Below are positions 39,500-50,674 of a stretch of DNA of 64,000 bases, piece after piece. The position numbers were made by a program, and so were the translations under genes. The notes beneath the pieces were generated by a model that made no database searches, was not told the DNA's origin, and worked only from the letters and a program-made list of their open reading frames with translations. The stretch covers positions 1,178,001 through 1,242,000 of the forward strand of contig NZ_WNXZ01000001.1 of the NCBI RefSeq assembly GCF_009733845.1, in the 5' to 3' direction. Source of the DNA: Pseudactinotalea terrae (GTDB lineage Bacteria > Actinomycetota > Actinomycetes > Actinomycetales > Beutenbergiaceae). The stretch's first letter is position 1; each line of letters opens with the position of its first letter.

Positions 39500-39928
39500 A
39501 TGACGCTCACCGCTCACCCCACCACCGCCACTCAGACGCGCGTGCCCGCTGGCGTGCACACCGGTGGCCGGTTCACCACCACCGCCAAGGGCGAGCCGGC
39601 CGTCACGCTGAGGTCCCCCACCTACCCCGGCGCCCCTCGAGAGGTCGCCACCGCGCTCGGCGTGCTCGCCCGGCACGGCGCCCGCATCACCAGCCTGGCA
39701 GAGGGGCGATGCTGGGAGGTCCGACTGCACCGGCCCGGCCACCAGGCGCTGTTCGAGATCGAGGTCGACCAGGGGCGCGTCAGTCCCGAGGTCTACCACC
39801 ACTGGGCCGACACCTCGCCCGACCCCCGCGCAGCCGAGGACGACGAGGGCACCGTCATGGTCGACTGGCAGCACCCGCACGCGGTCGCCTACGCACTGCT
39901 GCGCCGAGCCGGGATCCCCACCGACTGA
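39500..39928 (+). CDS. GGQF-tagged (GGRF variant) protein, 142 aa
   Basis: Unknown. The tag lies at residues 13-38 in variant form (RVPAG, GGRF, EPAVTL), shifted by an eight-residue extension. The rest is a compact alpha/beta domain: a helix (PREVATALGVLARHGARITSLAEGRCWEVRLH), beta strands (QALFEIEVDQGRVSPEVYHHW), an acidic linker and a final helix (HAVAYALLRRAG). No cysteines or membrane segments. Confidence 0.75.
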   Translation: MTLTAHPTTATQTRVPAGVHTGGRFTTTAKGEPAVTLRSPTYPGAPREVATALGVLARHGARITSLAEGRCWEVRLHRPGHQALFEIEVDQGRVSPEVYHHWADTSPDPRAAEDDEGTVMVDWQHPHAVAYALLRRAGIPTD

Positions 39929-39950
39929 ACCGGCACCCGATGGCACGGTG

Positions 39951-39967
39951 CCGCACATAGGGCGCAC
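39951..39967 (+). promoter_or_regulatory. CCGCACAT leaderless promoter, non-CTAC subclass
   Basis: CCGCACAT (39951-39958), then AGGGCGCAC, then ATG 39968. Confidence 0.72.
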
Positions 39968-40417
39968 ATGCCTCTCGCCCCCATCCTGGGCCGACCACGC
40001 CCAGCGACCACCCCGATGACGCTTCGACCGGCCTCGGTCATCGCTACCCCCGGCGGCCCGACCCGCAAGCTCGTCTACTCGGCCATGTGGGTCACCGATA
40101 TCCGTGGCGGCATCGCCGTGTGCCTGGGCCGGCCCTGGGCCCTGGTGCACACCGAGGACGAGCCGACGTTGCAGGACTTCCTCGAGCAGTTTCAGCCGCG
40201 CCTGTTCAGCGACACCCACGAACGCGCAGCCCGCTACGACGGCAAGAACTTCGTCCTGGACGAGCCGATGTCGCCCCGCAAACGGCTCGGCATCGGACGG
40301 CTCCTGCAAGCCGCGCACGGCAGCCTGCTCGCCGCCCACAAGGCCAAGGACGAAGCCTGGCCTCTGCCCGGCACCAACTGGACCCCGTGGCTGCGTCCCG
40401 AGAGCCAGGCCCCGTGA
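39968..40417 (+). CDS. Unknown basic protein, 149 aa
   Basis: Not recognised. A beta-rich N-terminal part (RKLVYSAMWVTDIRGGIAVCLGRPWALVHTED), then helices and an aromatic/Pro C-terminus (WPLPGTNWTPWLRPE). Its stop overlaps the GTG of the DUF4262-like gene, so they are coupled. Untagged. Confidence 0.65.
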   Translation: MPLAPILGRPRPATTPMTLRPASVIATPGGPTRKLVYSAMWVTDIRGGIAVCLGRPWALVHTEDEPTLQDFLEQFQPRLFSDTHERAARYDGKNFVLDEPMSPRKRLGIGRLLQAAHGSLLAAHKAKDEAWPLPGTNWTPWLRPESQAP

Positions 40418-40908
40418 GCGGAACCTCCTGGCAGACCCTGCTGGCCCGCTGCCGAGCCGACATCAACCGCACCGGTCTCGCCATCGTGACCGCCTTCGAC
40501 GTCGAGCTGCGCAGCCTGTACAGCTACACCGTCGGTCTGTCCGCCCACGAGCACCCCGAGCTGGTCGTGGTCGGGCTGCGCCGCAGCATCGCCGAGCCCG
40601 CGTTGCAGGCGGCAGCCGACGGCGCCGGGGTGCTCGACCGCGGCCTGCGTCACGGGGACCAGGTCCACGGCATCCTGGCCGGGGTCGCGCTGCGTGCGGT
40701 CTCGGTCCTGGACACCAGGAGGTTGCTCCCGGCCGCCAACGAGCTCTACGCCCGACCCGGCCTGCCCGTGGACGCGTTGCAGCTGGTCTACCCGGATCGG
40801 ACCGGCCGCATGCCGTGGCAGACGCGAGCCGACCAGAGCGTCCCGCTGCTCGGGTTCGGTGTGCTTGCCCAGGACGTCAGCATCGACCACCTGCCCGGCA
40901 CCTGGTAG
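40414..40908 (+). CDS. DUF4262-like protein, 164 aa
   Basis: DUF4262 family. YSYTVGLSAHEHPELVVVGL (about 34-53) and YPDRTGRMPWQ (about 128-138) are the family's hallmark segments. Function is unknown; these proteins recur in actinobacterial mobile elements and defence-rich regions. GTG 40414 overlaps the upstream stop. No tag and no promoter of its own, consistent with co-transcription from 39951. Confidence 0.8.
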   Translation: MSGTSWQTLLARCRADINRTGLAIVTAFDVELRSLYSYTVGLSAHEHPELVVVGLRRSIAEPALQAAADGAGVLDRGLRHGDQVHGILAGVALRAVSVLDTRRLLPAANELYARPGLPVDALQLVYPDRTGRMPWQTRADQSVPLLGFGVLAQDVSIDHLPGTW

Positions 40909-40911
40909 GTC

Positions 40912-40928
40912 CCGCACATCCATCTGGC
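40912..40928 (+). promoter_or_regulatory. CCGCACAT leaderless promoter, exceptional tagged copy
   Basis: CCGCACAT (40912-40919), then CCATCTGGC, then ATG 40929. The only tagged leaderless gene lacking TAC or TAG in this position, and its tag is also degenerate. Confidence 0.7.
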
Positions 40929-41576
40929 ATGACCACCACCCCGCTCCGAGTCCCCCGCGGCGTGCGCACCGGCGGCCGATTCGCCTCCACCCCGCGGCCC
41001 GAGCCGTCCGCCGACGTGCTGTTCGGGCTGACCGATGCCGGGTACACCGAGCCGCCGGTCCGGCTGCACGCGATCGGGTTCAACGACGAGCAGACCAGCT
41101 GCGACAGCTGCGGCCGCCAGGAGCTGCGCGGAACCGTGGTGCTGGCCGACGACGACGGCGTCGAGGTGGCCCGCATGGGCACCATGTGCGCGGGCCGAAC
41201 ACTGCGTCGCAGCCTGTCCCGCCAGGACGCCACCCGTATGGAGCGCCACCGCCGCGCGGATGTGGTCCGCATGCTTGCGGCCGGTGAGCACAACCTGGAG
41301 CGCGGCCACCTTGCCGCCGCGGAGATGGAGATCCGTGACGCCCGTCGTCGTGGCCTGCACCGTCCCGCCGAGCTTGAGCTGGCCGCCGGCATCGAGCACG
41401 GCGTGGAGCTGGCCCGTCGCGCTAAGCCCGAGCGGTGGGGTTACCAGAGTCCGGGCCGCCCGGTCGTGGAGCTCGACACCCGCGAGCAGGCGCAGGCGTT
41501 CGCGCAGCGTCTGGCCCGTCACGGGGCCCGCCTGGTGCAGCACACCGGTGCCGGCTGGCAGCCCACCGCCGCCTGA
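40929..41576 (+). CDS. Degenerate GGQF-tagged protein with zinc-type cysteines, 215 aa
   Basis: Unknown. The tag is weak (RVPRG, GGRF, EPSADV; about 7-30). Cys 58 and 61 (CDSC) with Cys 87 (GTMCAG) suggest a treble-clef-like zinc site. The C-terminal half is helical (HNLERGHLAAAEMEIRDARRRG) and ends in a short domain (VVELDTREQAQAFAQRLARHGARLVQHTGAGWQP). That segment resembles the helix-strand part of the 142-residue protein at 39500. Overall basic. Confidence 0.75.
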   Translation: MTTTPLRVPRGVRTGGRFASTPRPEPSADVLFGLTDAGYTEPPVRLHAIGFNDEQTSCDSCGRQELRGTVVLADDDGVEVARMGTMCAGRTLRRSLSRQDATRMERHRRADVVRMLAAGEHNLERGHLAAAEMEIRDARRRGLHRPAELELAAGIEHGVELARRAKPERWGYQSPGRPVVELDTREQAQAFAQRLARHGARLVQHTGAGWQPTAA

Positions 41577-41610
41577 GTGCCGCACACCCGTTCGATCAGG
41601 GTGTGGTGAC

Positions 41611-41628
41611 CCGCACATCTACCGGGGC
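41611..41628 (+). promoter_or_regulatory. CCGCACAT leaderless promoter, CTAC subclass, +1 spacing
   Basis: CCGCACAT (41611-41618), then CTACCGGGGC (10 bases), then ATG 41629. One of three copies with 10 rather than 9 bases. Confidence 0.72.
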
Positions 41629-42234
41629 ATGAAGCTGACCGAGAAGCAGTGTCGCGTACCGGCCGGTGTCAAGGAGGGGGGACAGTTCTCCGCAGGCACC
41701 CGCGCCGAGCCCGATGTGGCGCTCGTGGCGCCATCGAGGCGCCCCTTCGACGAGTTCGGCTTCCCCACCATCGCGTGCGGCCGCTGCAACGGCACCGGCA
41801 AGTCGCTGTACAGCCGAGACCTCGGCCACAACCGCTGCTTCGTGTGCAACGGCAGCGGCCGCTCCTACGAGCGAGGTCTGGTCTCGGACATGGTGCGCGC
41901 CTTCGGCAAGGCTCAGATGGAGGCATCCCGGCCGCGGGTGCGTCAGCTGCGCAAGGGCGATCTCATCTCGCAGGTCTACCACGACCCGGGCAAGGCCCGG
42001 TGGGCGCGCGTGACCGGTGTCTGGGCCATCCCCTCGCGCCCGGTGAAGTGGGACGGCGAGGGCGCCCAGCGCCGGCCGGTGGAGTTCGAGGCACGCGTGG
42101 AGCTCAACGACGGCACCGTGCTGCGCACCTCCACGAACGCCGTCGTGGCCCGGCGCGGGGCCCAGGTCGACCCCGAACCGTTCCTGCAGGCGCTGCATCA
42201 GCAGCAGGAACAGCGGGCCAGGCAGCCGGTGTGA
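41629..42234 (+). CDS. GGQF-tagged DnaJ-type zinc-finger protein, 201 aa
   Basis: The tag (9-32) is followed by a DnaJ cysteine-rich-like module: C-G-R-C-N-G-T-G (Cys 50, 53) and C-F-V-C-N-G-S-G (Cys 70, 73), two CxxCxGxG units that bind one zinc. There is no J domain, so it is not a full DnaJ co-chaperone. The C-terminal half is beta-rich and basic (KARWARVTGVWAIPSRPVKWD) with a Gln-rich end. The role is unknown; such zinc modules often mediate protein or RNA binding. Confidence 0.8.
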   Translation: MKLTEKQCRVPAGVKEGGQFSAGTRAEPDVALVAPSRRPFDEFGFPTIACGRCNGTGKSLYSRDLGHNRCFVCNGSGRSYERGLVSDMVRAFGKAQMEASRPRVRQLRKGDLISQVYHDPGKARWARVTGVWAIPSRPVKWDGEGAQRRPVEFEARVELNDGTVLRTSTNAVVARRGAQVDPEPFLQALHQQQEQRARQPV

Positions 42235-42255
42235 CCGCGAGCCCGGCCCGAGCGT

Positions 42256-42477
42256 TCAGCCCTGCTGGCGTCGCGCCCGCCGGGTCCAGGCCTGGTCGAT
42301 CTCCTTGAGCCACCACAGCCCGGACAGCATCAGCACGATGCCGGTCCACGGGCGCAGGTCGGCCCACAGCACCATCGCCAGCAACGAGATCAGCGTGGCC
42401 AGCGCCGCGGCCGCGCCGGACCAGTTGATGGGCAAGCCGGCGCGCAGCGCAGCGGTCTCGGTGCTGTGGGTCGTCAT
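42256..42477 (-). CDS. Small two-helix membrane protein, 73 aa
   Basis: Two membrane helices (AAAALATLISLLAMVLWA, about 21-38; WTGIVLMLSGLWWL, about 43-56) with a short loop and a basic C-terminus (RRARRQQG). No family recognised. ATG 42477 is fixed by a minus-strand CCGCACAT element. Divergent from the nrd operon. Confidence 0.68.
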   Translation of the reverse strand: MTTHSTETAALRAGLPINWSGAAAALATLISLLAMVLWADLRPWTGIVLMLSGLWWLKEIDQAWTRRARRQQG

Positions 42478-42494
42478 GCTTCCCAGATGTGCGG
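42478..42494 (-). promoter_or_regulatory. CCGCACAT leaderless promoter, non-CTAC subclass
   Basis: Minus-strand CCGCACAT (42494-42487), then CTGGGAAGC, then ATG 42477. It starts CT but lacks TAC. Confidence 0.73.
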
Positions 42495-42675
42495 CACCGG
42501 CGCACGGTGAGCCCTGTGCCCTGCGACGCAGTGACGCAGCGCCTCCGGAACGCCCGGTCGCGGTGAAGCTGTCCGCCTGATCGGAGCTGTGTTCAGCGCA
42601 CGGCTTCACGCTTGCAGCGGGCTGCCAGGGCAGCCGAACCCCGGTCCGGGCCGCAGCCGGCAGGGCCGAGGGCGC

Positions 42676-42693
42676 CCGCACATGTACCGGGTC
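42676..42693 (+). promoter_or_regulatory. CCGCACAT promoter of the nrdI-nrdE-nrdF operon, with leader
   Basis: CCGCACAT (42676-42683), then GTACCGGGT. The tenth base (42693) is not a start codon. A 41-nt leader with TAGGAGG leads to GTG 42734. Confidence 0.65.
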
Positions 42694-42733
42694 CACCCAC
42701 CCGAGACCACCACATGTAGGAGGCAGCAGACCC

Positions 42734-43143
42734 GTGAGCTCGCTGGTCTACTTCTCCTCGGTCTCGAACAACACCGCCCGGTTCGTCGACAAGCTCAGCC
42801 TCCCGGCGCATCGCATCCCGCTGCGTGCCGGCGACCCCGCACTGCACACCCAGGACCCCTACGTCCTGGTCGTGCCGACCTACGGCGGCGGCAACCACGG
42901 CGGCGCAGTGCCCAAGCAGGTCATCCGGTTCCTGAACGACCCGGACAACCGGGCCCTGCTGCGCGCGGTGATCGCCGCCGGCAACACCAACTTCGGCCAG
43001 GCGTACTGCCTCGCCGGACCCATCATCGCCGCCAAGTGCGGCGTCCCCTACCTGTACGGGTTCGAGCTCATGGGCACCCCCCACGACGTGGAGACCGTGC
43101 GCACCGGCCTGACCACCTTCTGGAACCACACGGAGACCCCACG

Positions 43144-43147
<4 letters not shown>
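42734..43147 (+). CDS. nrdI: Ribonucleotide reductase flavodoxin NrdI, 137 aa
   Basis: Flavodoxin-like NrdI that helps assemble the manganese-tyrosyl radical cofactor of NrdF. The FMN phosphate loop [17 protein letters not shown] (about 5-21) and the [21 protein letters not shown] block (about 48-68) are characteristic, as is GAGNTNFG-type [12 protein letters not shown]. Length is normal. GTG 42734 follows a strong AGGAGG. It overlaps nrdE (ATGA). A NrdH glutaredoxin-like gene, common in class Ib operons, is absent here. Confidence 0.93.
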
Positions 43148-46342
<3,195 letters not shown>

Positions 46343-46383
46343 GTTCAGTCGCCCCGCCCCGCGCGGGGGTACGCGGCCCGATG

Positions 46384-46401
46384 CCGCACATCTGCCACTG
46401 G
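46384..46401 (+). promoter_or_regulatory. CCGCACAT promoter of the thyA operon, with leader
   Basis: CCGCACAT (46384-46391), then CTGCCACTG. The tenth base is 46401, followed by a 28-nt leader with GGAGG and GTG 46429. Confidence 0.63.
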
Positions 46402-46428
46402 CAGCCGCATCCCGACCCTGGAGGACCC

Positions 46429-46752
46429 GTGACCGAGACTGCGCCCATCGTCATCTACGGCGCCAGTGACGACCTCGTGGAGGTCGAGGGCGCGGTCAGG
46501 AAGGAGTTCCAGCTCGCCGCCGACGGCACCCGGGTGCGGCTGACCGCCCCGGACGGGCAGAGCCTGGACGTGCTGGTCGACTACGGCGGCGGACCGGTCG
46601 GTTCCCGCCTGGACTGGACCATCGGGGTGTACGCCGTGGACGCCTACCCCGACTGGCCCGTCCGGTTCGGTGAGCGACCCCACTACGAGGGCGACCCGTC
46701 GGTGACCATCGACGCCCCGGTCGGCACCACCGTCACCGACATCTCTCGATGA
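46429..46752 (+). CDS. Small protein of unknown function upstream of thyA, 107 aa
   Basis: Unrecognised. A beta-rich acidic domain (APIVIYGASDDLVEVEGAVRKEFQL, then VRLTAPDGQSLDVLVDYGGG and SVTIDAPVGTTVTDI). GTG 46429 follows GGAGG; the earlier in-frame ATG 46381 overlaps the promoter. First gene of the thyA operon. Confidence 0.65.
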   Translation: MTETAPIVIYGASDDLVEVEGAVRKEFQLAADGTRVRLTAPDGQSLDVLVDYGGGPVGSRLDWTIGVYAVDAYPDWPVRFGERPHYEGDPSVTIDAPVGTTVTDISR

Positions 46753-46816
46753 CCAAGACTCGCCCTGGCGCGGTACACCTCTCGCTCACCGGGGCCCAGC
46801 AAGGAGCTGAACCCTG

Positions 46817-47404
46817 ATGACTGACCACCTCAGCATGGTCCGCACCGACCCGCAGGACGCCGTCGACGCGGCCGCCGCCCAGGCCGCTGCGGACGCTTCG
46901 ACCCTGATGAACCGGGTCGTCGACGGCAAGGACCGTGACGAGCTCGCCCGGGTCGCTGGTCTGGCCGGGCGACGCCTGGTCGAGGTGCTCGGCGGCGATG
47001 GCGACGTGCGGGTCTCCACTCTGGCGCGGGTGCTGCGAGCTGCCGGATACGGACTGGAGCTGCGGGTTGTGCCGACCGAGGCCACCCTCGCCCAGGAGCT
47101 GGGCCCGTTCTTCGGCGCCTACCTCGGCAAGCCGTGCCCCCAGGGCCCCCACCGTGGCCCGGAGGGCCCGAACGAGGACCTGGCGACATGCCCGCTGTGC
47201 GGGGGTGGTTCCTGGACGCTGCGGCCCGAGGGCGAGACGCTGGGCCTGCACGCGCAGGACTGCTCGCTGCCGGTCCGGCACGAGAGTCGCTGCATCGGCG
47301 GTGGCACGGGGCACGCCCCGGCACCGGTGGTACGCGGGTTCTGGGCCGGCATGGACGACGAAGTCGCCGCGGCCCGCGCCCGCCACCAGGACACGGCCGC
47401 ATGA
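46817..47404 (+). CDS. Unknown protein with a cysteine pair, 195 aa
   Basis: Not recognised. The N-terminal 95 residues are helical ([43 protein letters not shown]), resembling a helix-turn-helix/XRE arrangement that ends in an LxxAGYxLxL segment. This is a pattern shared with small antitoxin-like or regulator domains. C-P-L-C (about 121-124) with later Cys and His residues ([12 protein letters not shown]) suggests a zinc site. ATG 46817 follows AAGGAG. It overlaps thyA (ATGA). Confidence 0.62.
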   Translation: MTDHLSMVRTDPQDAVDAAAAQAAADASTLMNRVVDGKDRDELARVAGLAGRRLVEVLGGDGDVRVSTLARVLRAAGYGLELRVVPTEATLAQELGPFFGAYLGKPCPQGPHRGPEGPNEDLATCPLCGGGSWTLRPEGETLGLHAQDCSLPVRHESRCIGGGTGHAPAPVVRGFWAGMDDEVAAARARHQDTAA

Positions 47405-48198
47405 GCGCCCACCCCTACGAGGCGTTGCTTGCCGACGTGCTGGCCAACGGCAGCATCAAGACCGACCGCACCGGCACCGGCACCCGCTCCGTCTTTGGGC
47501 GGCAGCTGCGCTACGACCTGAGCGAAGGCTTCCCGCTCATCACGACCAAGAGGGTGTTCCTGCGCGGGGTCGCCGAGGAGCTGTTCTGGTTCCTGTCCGG
47601 CGACACCGACGTCGATACCCTCATCGCCCGAGACGTGCACATCTGGGACCAGTGGCGCCGCGAGGACGGCACCATCGGCCCCGGGTACGGCTACCAGTGG
47701 CGGTCCTGGCCCACCCCGGACGGGGAGCACATCGACCAGATCAGCCGGGTCCTGGACGACCTTCGCACCAACCCTGACTCCCGGCGTCACGTCGTCTCGG
47801 CGTGGAACGTGGCCGACCTGGACAAGATGGCACTGGTCCCCTGCCACGCCCTCTTCCAGTTCTACGTCGCCGACGGGCGCCTGTCCTGCCAGCTGTACCA
47901 GCGCAGCGCCGACCTGTTCCTGGGCGTGCCGTTCAACATCGCCTCCTACGCGCTGCTGACCCACATGGTCGCCCAGCAGGTCGGGCTGCAGGTCGGCGAC
48001 TTCGTCTGGACCGGCGGGGACTGCCACATCTACGCCAACCACGTCGACCAGGTGCGCCAGCAGCTGTCCCGCGCGCCGTACCAGTACCCGCGGTTGGGGC
48101 TGGAGAAGGCGCCGTCGGTGTTCGAGTACACGTGGCGCCACATCAAGGTCGAGGGCTACCAGCACCACCCGGCCATCAAGGCACCGGTGGCGGTGTGA
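47401..48198 (+). CDS. thyA: Thymidylate synthase ThyA, 265 aa
   Basis: Folate-dependent methylation of dUMP to dTMP. Hallmarks: [39 protein letters not shown]-type GPGYGYQWR, the catalytic cysteine in [32 protein letters not shown], and [13 protein letters not shown]. Length is typical. Together with nrdIEF it gives the element its own dTTP supply. ATG 47401 is coupled to the upstream gene. A 13-bp hairpin follows the stop. Confidence 0.96.
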   Translation: MSAHPYEALLADVLANGSIKTDRTGTGTRSVFGRQLRYDLSEGFPLITTKRVFLRGVAEELFWFLSGDTDVDTLIARDVHIWDQWRREDGTIGPGYGYQWRSWPTPDGEHIDQISRVLDDLRTNPDSRRHVVSAWNVADLDKMALVPCHALFQFYVADGRLSCQLYQRSADLFLGVPFNIASYALLTHMVAQQVGLQVGDFVWTGGDCHIYANHVDQVRQQLSRAPYQYPRLGLEKAPSVFEYTWRHIKVEGYQHHPAIKAPVAV

Positions 48199-48208
48199 CC
48201 CCAGGCGG

Positions 48209-48238
48209 CAGAACCATACCGCCGCCGGTATGGTTCTG
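48209..48238 (+). terminator. Perfect 13-bp hairpin after thyA
   Basis: CAGAACCATACCG (48209-48221) and CGGTATGGTTCTG (48226-48238) with a 4-base loop. No T run, so it may be a factor-dependent terminator, RNA stabiliser or operator. Confidence 0.6.
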
Positions 48239-48373
48239 ACAGCCGGACACACGAACGCCTCGTCTCGCTGAGCTCACCGGCTCGCGGGCGCGGCATTCGT
48301 GGTCGGTCAGGCGTGCTCGGCGACAGATCAGCGTGTGGTCCCCCAATCGACGGACTCCCGATGTCGGCCGCGA

Positions 48374-48385
48374 TAGCGTCCGCCC
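48374..48385 (+). promoter_or_regulatory. Host-type leaderless -10 hexamer
   Basis: TAGCGT (48374-48379) fits TANNNT and lies 6 bases before ATG 48386, the classic geometry for a housekeeping-sigma leaderless promoter. It differs from the CCGCACAT and GTGT-N3-ACAC types around it. Confidence 0.5.
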
Positions 48386-48949
48386 ATGCCCGACGAGCCG
48401 GACAGAGAGGCGTCCGCCAGCGCCGTGACGGACTTCTGGCGAGACGTCGCTAAGAGCGTCACCAGCTCCCTCATCACCGCCTACATCCTCTTCGTCGTCG
48501 CCTCTGTCATCACCGTGGGCGCGCTCGGCGGCGTGAACGCGCCTGTGAGATGGCAACCCGCCTTCTCGCTCTTAGTCGCTTCGATCGTTCTCGCTGGTGC
48601 GGTGGCTCACCTGGCCTGGCTTTGCTACCTCCTCATCCGTCAGGCGGGCCTGAAACGCACCTCGTGGCTGTGGTGCCTCGCCTGCTTCGGGTCTGCACTC
48701 GGGAACTTCCTAGCCGCCGGGTCCTTCCCTATGCCGCTGGCGGGGTTGGTTTTGGCGCTCGGCATCGGCTTGATCGGAACCATCTTCACGGGCGCCGTCC
48801 TGACGAATGCGACGCCGCTGAAACCGTCTCGCTCTCTCAGGTACATCGCGTGGGCGACCATCAACTCGCTTGGGGCGCTTATCGCAGTGGTAGGTGTCGG
48901 TGTGTGGCTCGGCGTTCTGCTCGCCCGGATCGTCGAATCCGCGGGCTAG
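48386..48949 (+). CDS. Polytopic membrane protein, 187 aa
   Basis: About five membrane helices (SLITAYILFVVASVITVGAL, FSLLVASIVLAGAVAHLAWLCYLL, WLWCLACFGSALGNFLAAG, LAGLVLALGIGLIGTIFTGAVL, LGALIAVVGVGVWLGVLLARIV). No family recognised. Codon use is less G+C-biased at third positions than its neighbours, and the promoter is of host type. This suggests a more recent arrival or independent control. A role in immunity, exclusion or transport cannot be judged. Confidence 0.68.
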   Translation: MPDEPDREASASAVTDFWRDVAKSVTSSLITAYILFVVASVITVGALGGVNAPVRWQPAFSLLVASIVLAGAVAHLAWLCYLLIRQAGLKRTSWLWCLACFGSALGNFLAAGSFPMPLAGLVLALGIGLIGTIFTGAVLTNATPLKPSRSLRYIAWATINSLGALIAVVGVGVWLGVLLARIVESAG

Positions 48950-49252
48950 GGCATGCTTCGCCGTCCCCACGTCTCCGTTGCAGCGGACGGTGCGACCATC
49001 TAGTCGGGTGTCCGACCCGACCCGAGATCGCCATCACAGCGCCAGCAGGGCTCCTGCAATACCTGCGGGCCGGGTCTGCAGCTGGCCGACGAGCCCTTGG
49101 ACGGGAGCGCTACGCCGGACCTGGGCCAGCTTCACGGGGCGCACGCCGACCAGTCACGCCCGCACGGGCGGCAGCAGCCCCACACGGAGACACGTGAACG
49201 CCCCGACCACCGTGAGACATCGGCTCGCGGGGCGGGGCGTTCGACGGATACG
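48950..49252. other. Intergenic region without a supported gene
   Basis: About 300 bases between convergent genes. Apart from the hairpin at 49196-49242 and a short inverted CGGGTGTCCGACCCG near 49010, nothing functional is seen. Confidence 0.4.
49196..49242 (-). terminator. Hairpin downstream of the duplicated-domain gene
   Basis: GAACGCCCC (49196-49204) and GGGGCGTTC (49234-49242), 9-bp perfect arms, 11 bases after the stop of the minus-strand gene. The loop is long and there is no T run. Confidence 0.45.
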
Positions 49253-50128
49253 TCAGGCGTGCTCGGCAAGCAGCAGCTGCGCGACCTGTCGGGTGCGGTC
49301 CCGGTCGGACTGGGCGATGCCCTCGTAGGGGTCGGCCGGCAGTTGGTCGGTGCCACCGACCTCGTCGAGCCGGTACACCCACACCCGGTCACCGTCGTAG
49401 TCCTCCTCGTCCTCACCGTAGGAGTCGACCATCTCGGCCCACTCATCGACCCAGCCCTGGTCCTCGTGAACGCCGCGGACGTCGACGATGGCGCCGTCGG
49501 GACGCTGCACGCCGGCGTGCACCCACCCGGTGACTCCACCGGGACCGTCACCGACGACCACGATCGGCCACCCGGTCGCCTGGTGCAGCTCATGGGCCAG
49601 CTGGTAGCACAAGGCCCTGGTGTAAGTGCCCTCGTCGGTCTCATCGATCGGCGGCTCGAGGTCGGTCAGGGCCGCCTCGTTGGAGCCCACAAGGATGTCG
49701 GCGACCTCACGGGCCCGCAGGCCCACGGACCCGTTGCGCTCGGCGTCCAGGTGCGCGCGAGCCTGCGTGACATCGAGCGTGCGAGCGGCGGAGCCCACGG
49801 TGTCGATGCTGTGGACCCGTCGCAGCCAGGTGTGCTCGCTGACCACGCCGGCCAGGCTGAGGATGCGCCCGTTCGGGGACCGGACGGCCAGGTAAGTGCT
49901 GGTGCCGCCGTCCGAACCGACGATCTCCCACCCGGTCTTCTCGTGCAGGGCCACGGCGAGCTCGGCCTGCCCGGCGGGCGTGAAGAACCGCTGGTGGTCG
50001 TGCCTGGTGATCGTGTCGCCGGCGAGGCTGACGCCGGTCTCGGACCGGGGCTGGGCGGTGAACTGGCCGCCGGTGGAGACGCCCTGCTGAACGCGGCGGA
50101 CCCGGGACTCATCGAACGTGGTGCTCAT
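49253..50128 (-). CDS. GGQF-tagged protein with a duplicated domain, 291 aa
   Basis: Unknown. After the tag (about 9-36) two related units are visible: AELAVALHEKTGWEIV ... TYLAVRSPNGRILSLAGV (about 53-93) and CYQLAHELHQATGWPIVVV ... GWVHAGVQRPDGAIVDVRGV (about 172-222). Each is a helix followed by LHxxTGWxIV and strands. Such LHxxTGWP units recur in actinobacterial accessory proteins of unknown function. A helical linker and an acidic region separate and follow them. ATG 50128 is set by a 10-base-spaced CCGCACAT element. Confidence 0.76.
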   Translation of the reverse strand: MSTTFDESRVRRVQQGVSTGGQFTAQPRSETGVSLAGDTITRHDHQRFFTPAGQAELAVALHEKTGWEIVGSDGGTSTYLAVRSPNGRILSLAGVVSEHTWLRRVHSIDTVGSAARTLDVTQARAHLDAERNGSVGLRAREVADILVGSNEAALTDLEPPIDETDEGTYTRALCYQLAHELHQATGWPIVVVGDGPGGVTGWVHAGVQRPDGAIVDVRGVHEDQGWVDEWAEMVDSYGEDEEDYDGDRVWVYRLDEVGGTDQLPADPYEGIAQSDRDRTRQVAQLLLAEHA

Positions 50129-50146
50129 GCTCCGGTAGATGTGCGG
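50129..50146 (-). promoter_or_regulatory. CCGCACAT leaderless promoter, CTAC subclass, +1 spacing
   Basis: Minus-strand CCGCACAT (50146-50139), then CTACCGGAGC (10 bases), then ATG 50128. Confidence 0.72.
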
Positions 50147-50160
50147 GGCTGGCTGCCCGA

Positions 50161-50631
50161 TCAGGCGTTCTGGATGGCCTCGCGGGCCGACTTCGCGCCG
50201 AGCTCCTTGACCAGGTACCGGACCTGTGCCTCGAGCCCGCCGTTGTTCACGTCGGCGGCGTCCAGGTCGGTGAGCCCGTAATGGTGGTCCTGCGCCTCGG
50301 TGGTGCTGGCGAAGGTCGCATCGTCGTTGACGCGGCCGCTGGCCGTGGCGTCGGCTACGTCGTAGACCGCGTCGTCGAGGTCCATGGGAGTCAGGCCGCG
50401 AGCGTTGGCGAGCTCGAGCAGCGTGGCGACCTCGGCTTCCTGGTCGGAGGCAGCGCGGCGGGCTCGGTGCGCCACCAGGGACAAGCGCAGGGCCTCCAGC
50501 AGGCCCGGTGCGCCAGCTTCGCCGCCTGCCAGGGACACCTGGGCCTCTGCCCTCGGCTGGGTGGCGAACTGGCCGCCGGCAGAGACGCCCTGCTGGACGC
50601 GACGGACCTGAGACTCATCGAAGCTGGTCGT
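50161..50631 (-). CDS. GGQF-tagged protein with apparent ACG start, 156 aa
   Basis: Unknown. The tag (FDESQVRRVQQG, GGQF, EAQVSL) closely matches that of the neighbouring gene at 50128 and that at 57334. A helical domain follows (LLEALRLSLVAHRARRAASDQEAEVATLLELANARG). The codon at the expected start (50631) is ACG where the neighbour has ATG. No in-frame ATG or GTG exists before the end of the tag, where GTG codes for a Val in QVSL. Either ACG initiates on a leaderless mRNA or the gene has lost its start codon by a T-to-C change. The frame is otherwise intact. Confidence 0.6.
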   Translation of the reverse strand, partial: TTSFDESQVRRVQQGVSAGGQFATQPRAEAQVSLAGGEAGAPGLLEALRLSLVAHRARRAASDQEAEVATLLELANARGLTPMDLDDAVYDVADATASGRVNDDATFASTTEAQDHHYGLTDLDAADVNNGGLEAQVRYLVKELGAKSAREAIQNA

Positions 50632-50649
50632 ACCCCGGTAGATGTGCGG
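50632..50649 (-). promoter_or_regulatory. CCGCACAT leaderless promoter, CTAC subclass, before ACG
   Basis: Minus-strand CCGCACAT (50649-50642), then CTACCGGGGT (10 bases), then ACG at 50631. Confidence 0.65.
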
Positions 50650-50657
50650 TGCGCGTG

Positions 50658-50674
50658 CCGCACATCCAAGAGGC
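50658..50674 (+). promoter_or_regulatory. CCGCACAT leaderless promoter, non-CTAC subclass
   Basis: CCGCACAT (50658-50665), then CCAAGAGGC, then ATG 50675. The divergent core at 50642-50649 is 8 bases away. Confidence 0.74.

Noticed and set aside
42676-42733. GTGT-N3-ACAC as an NrdR box
   Set aside because: No copy lies near the nrd operon, and the sequence and spacing do not match paired NrdR boxes.
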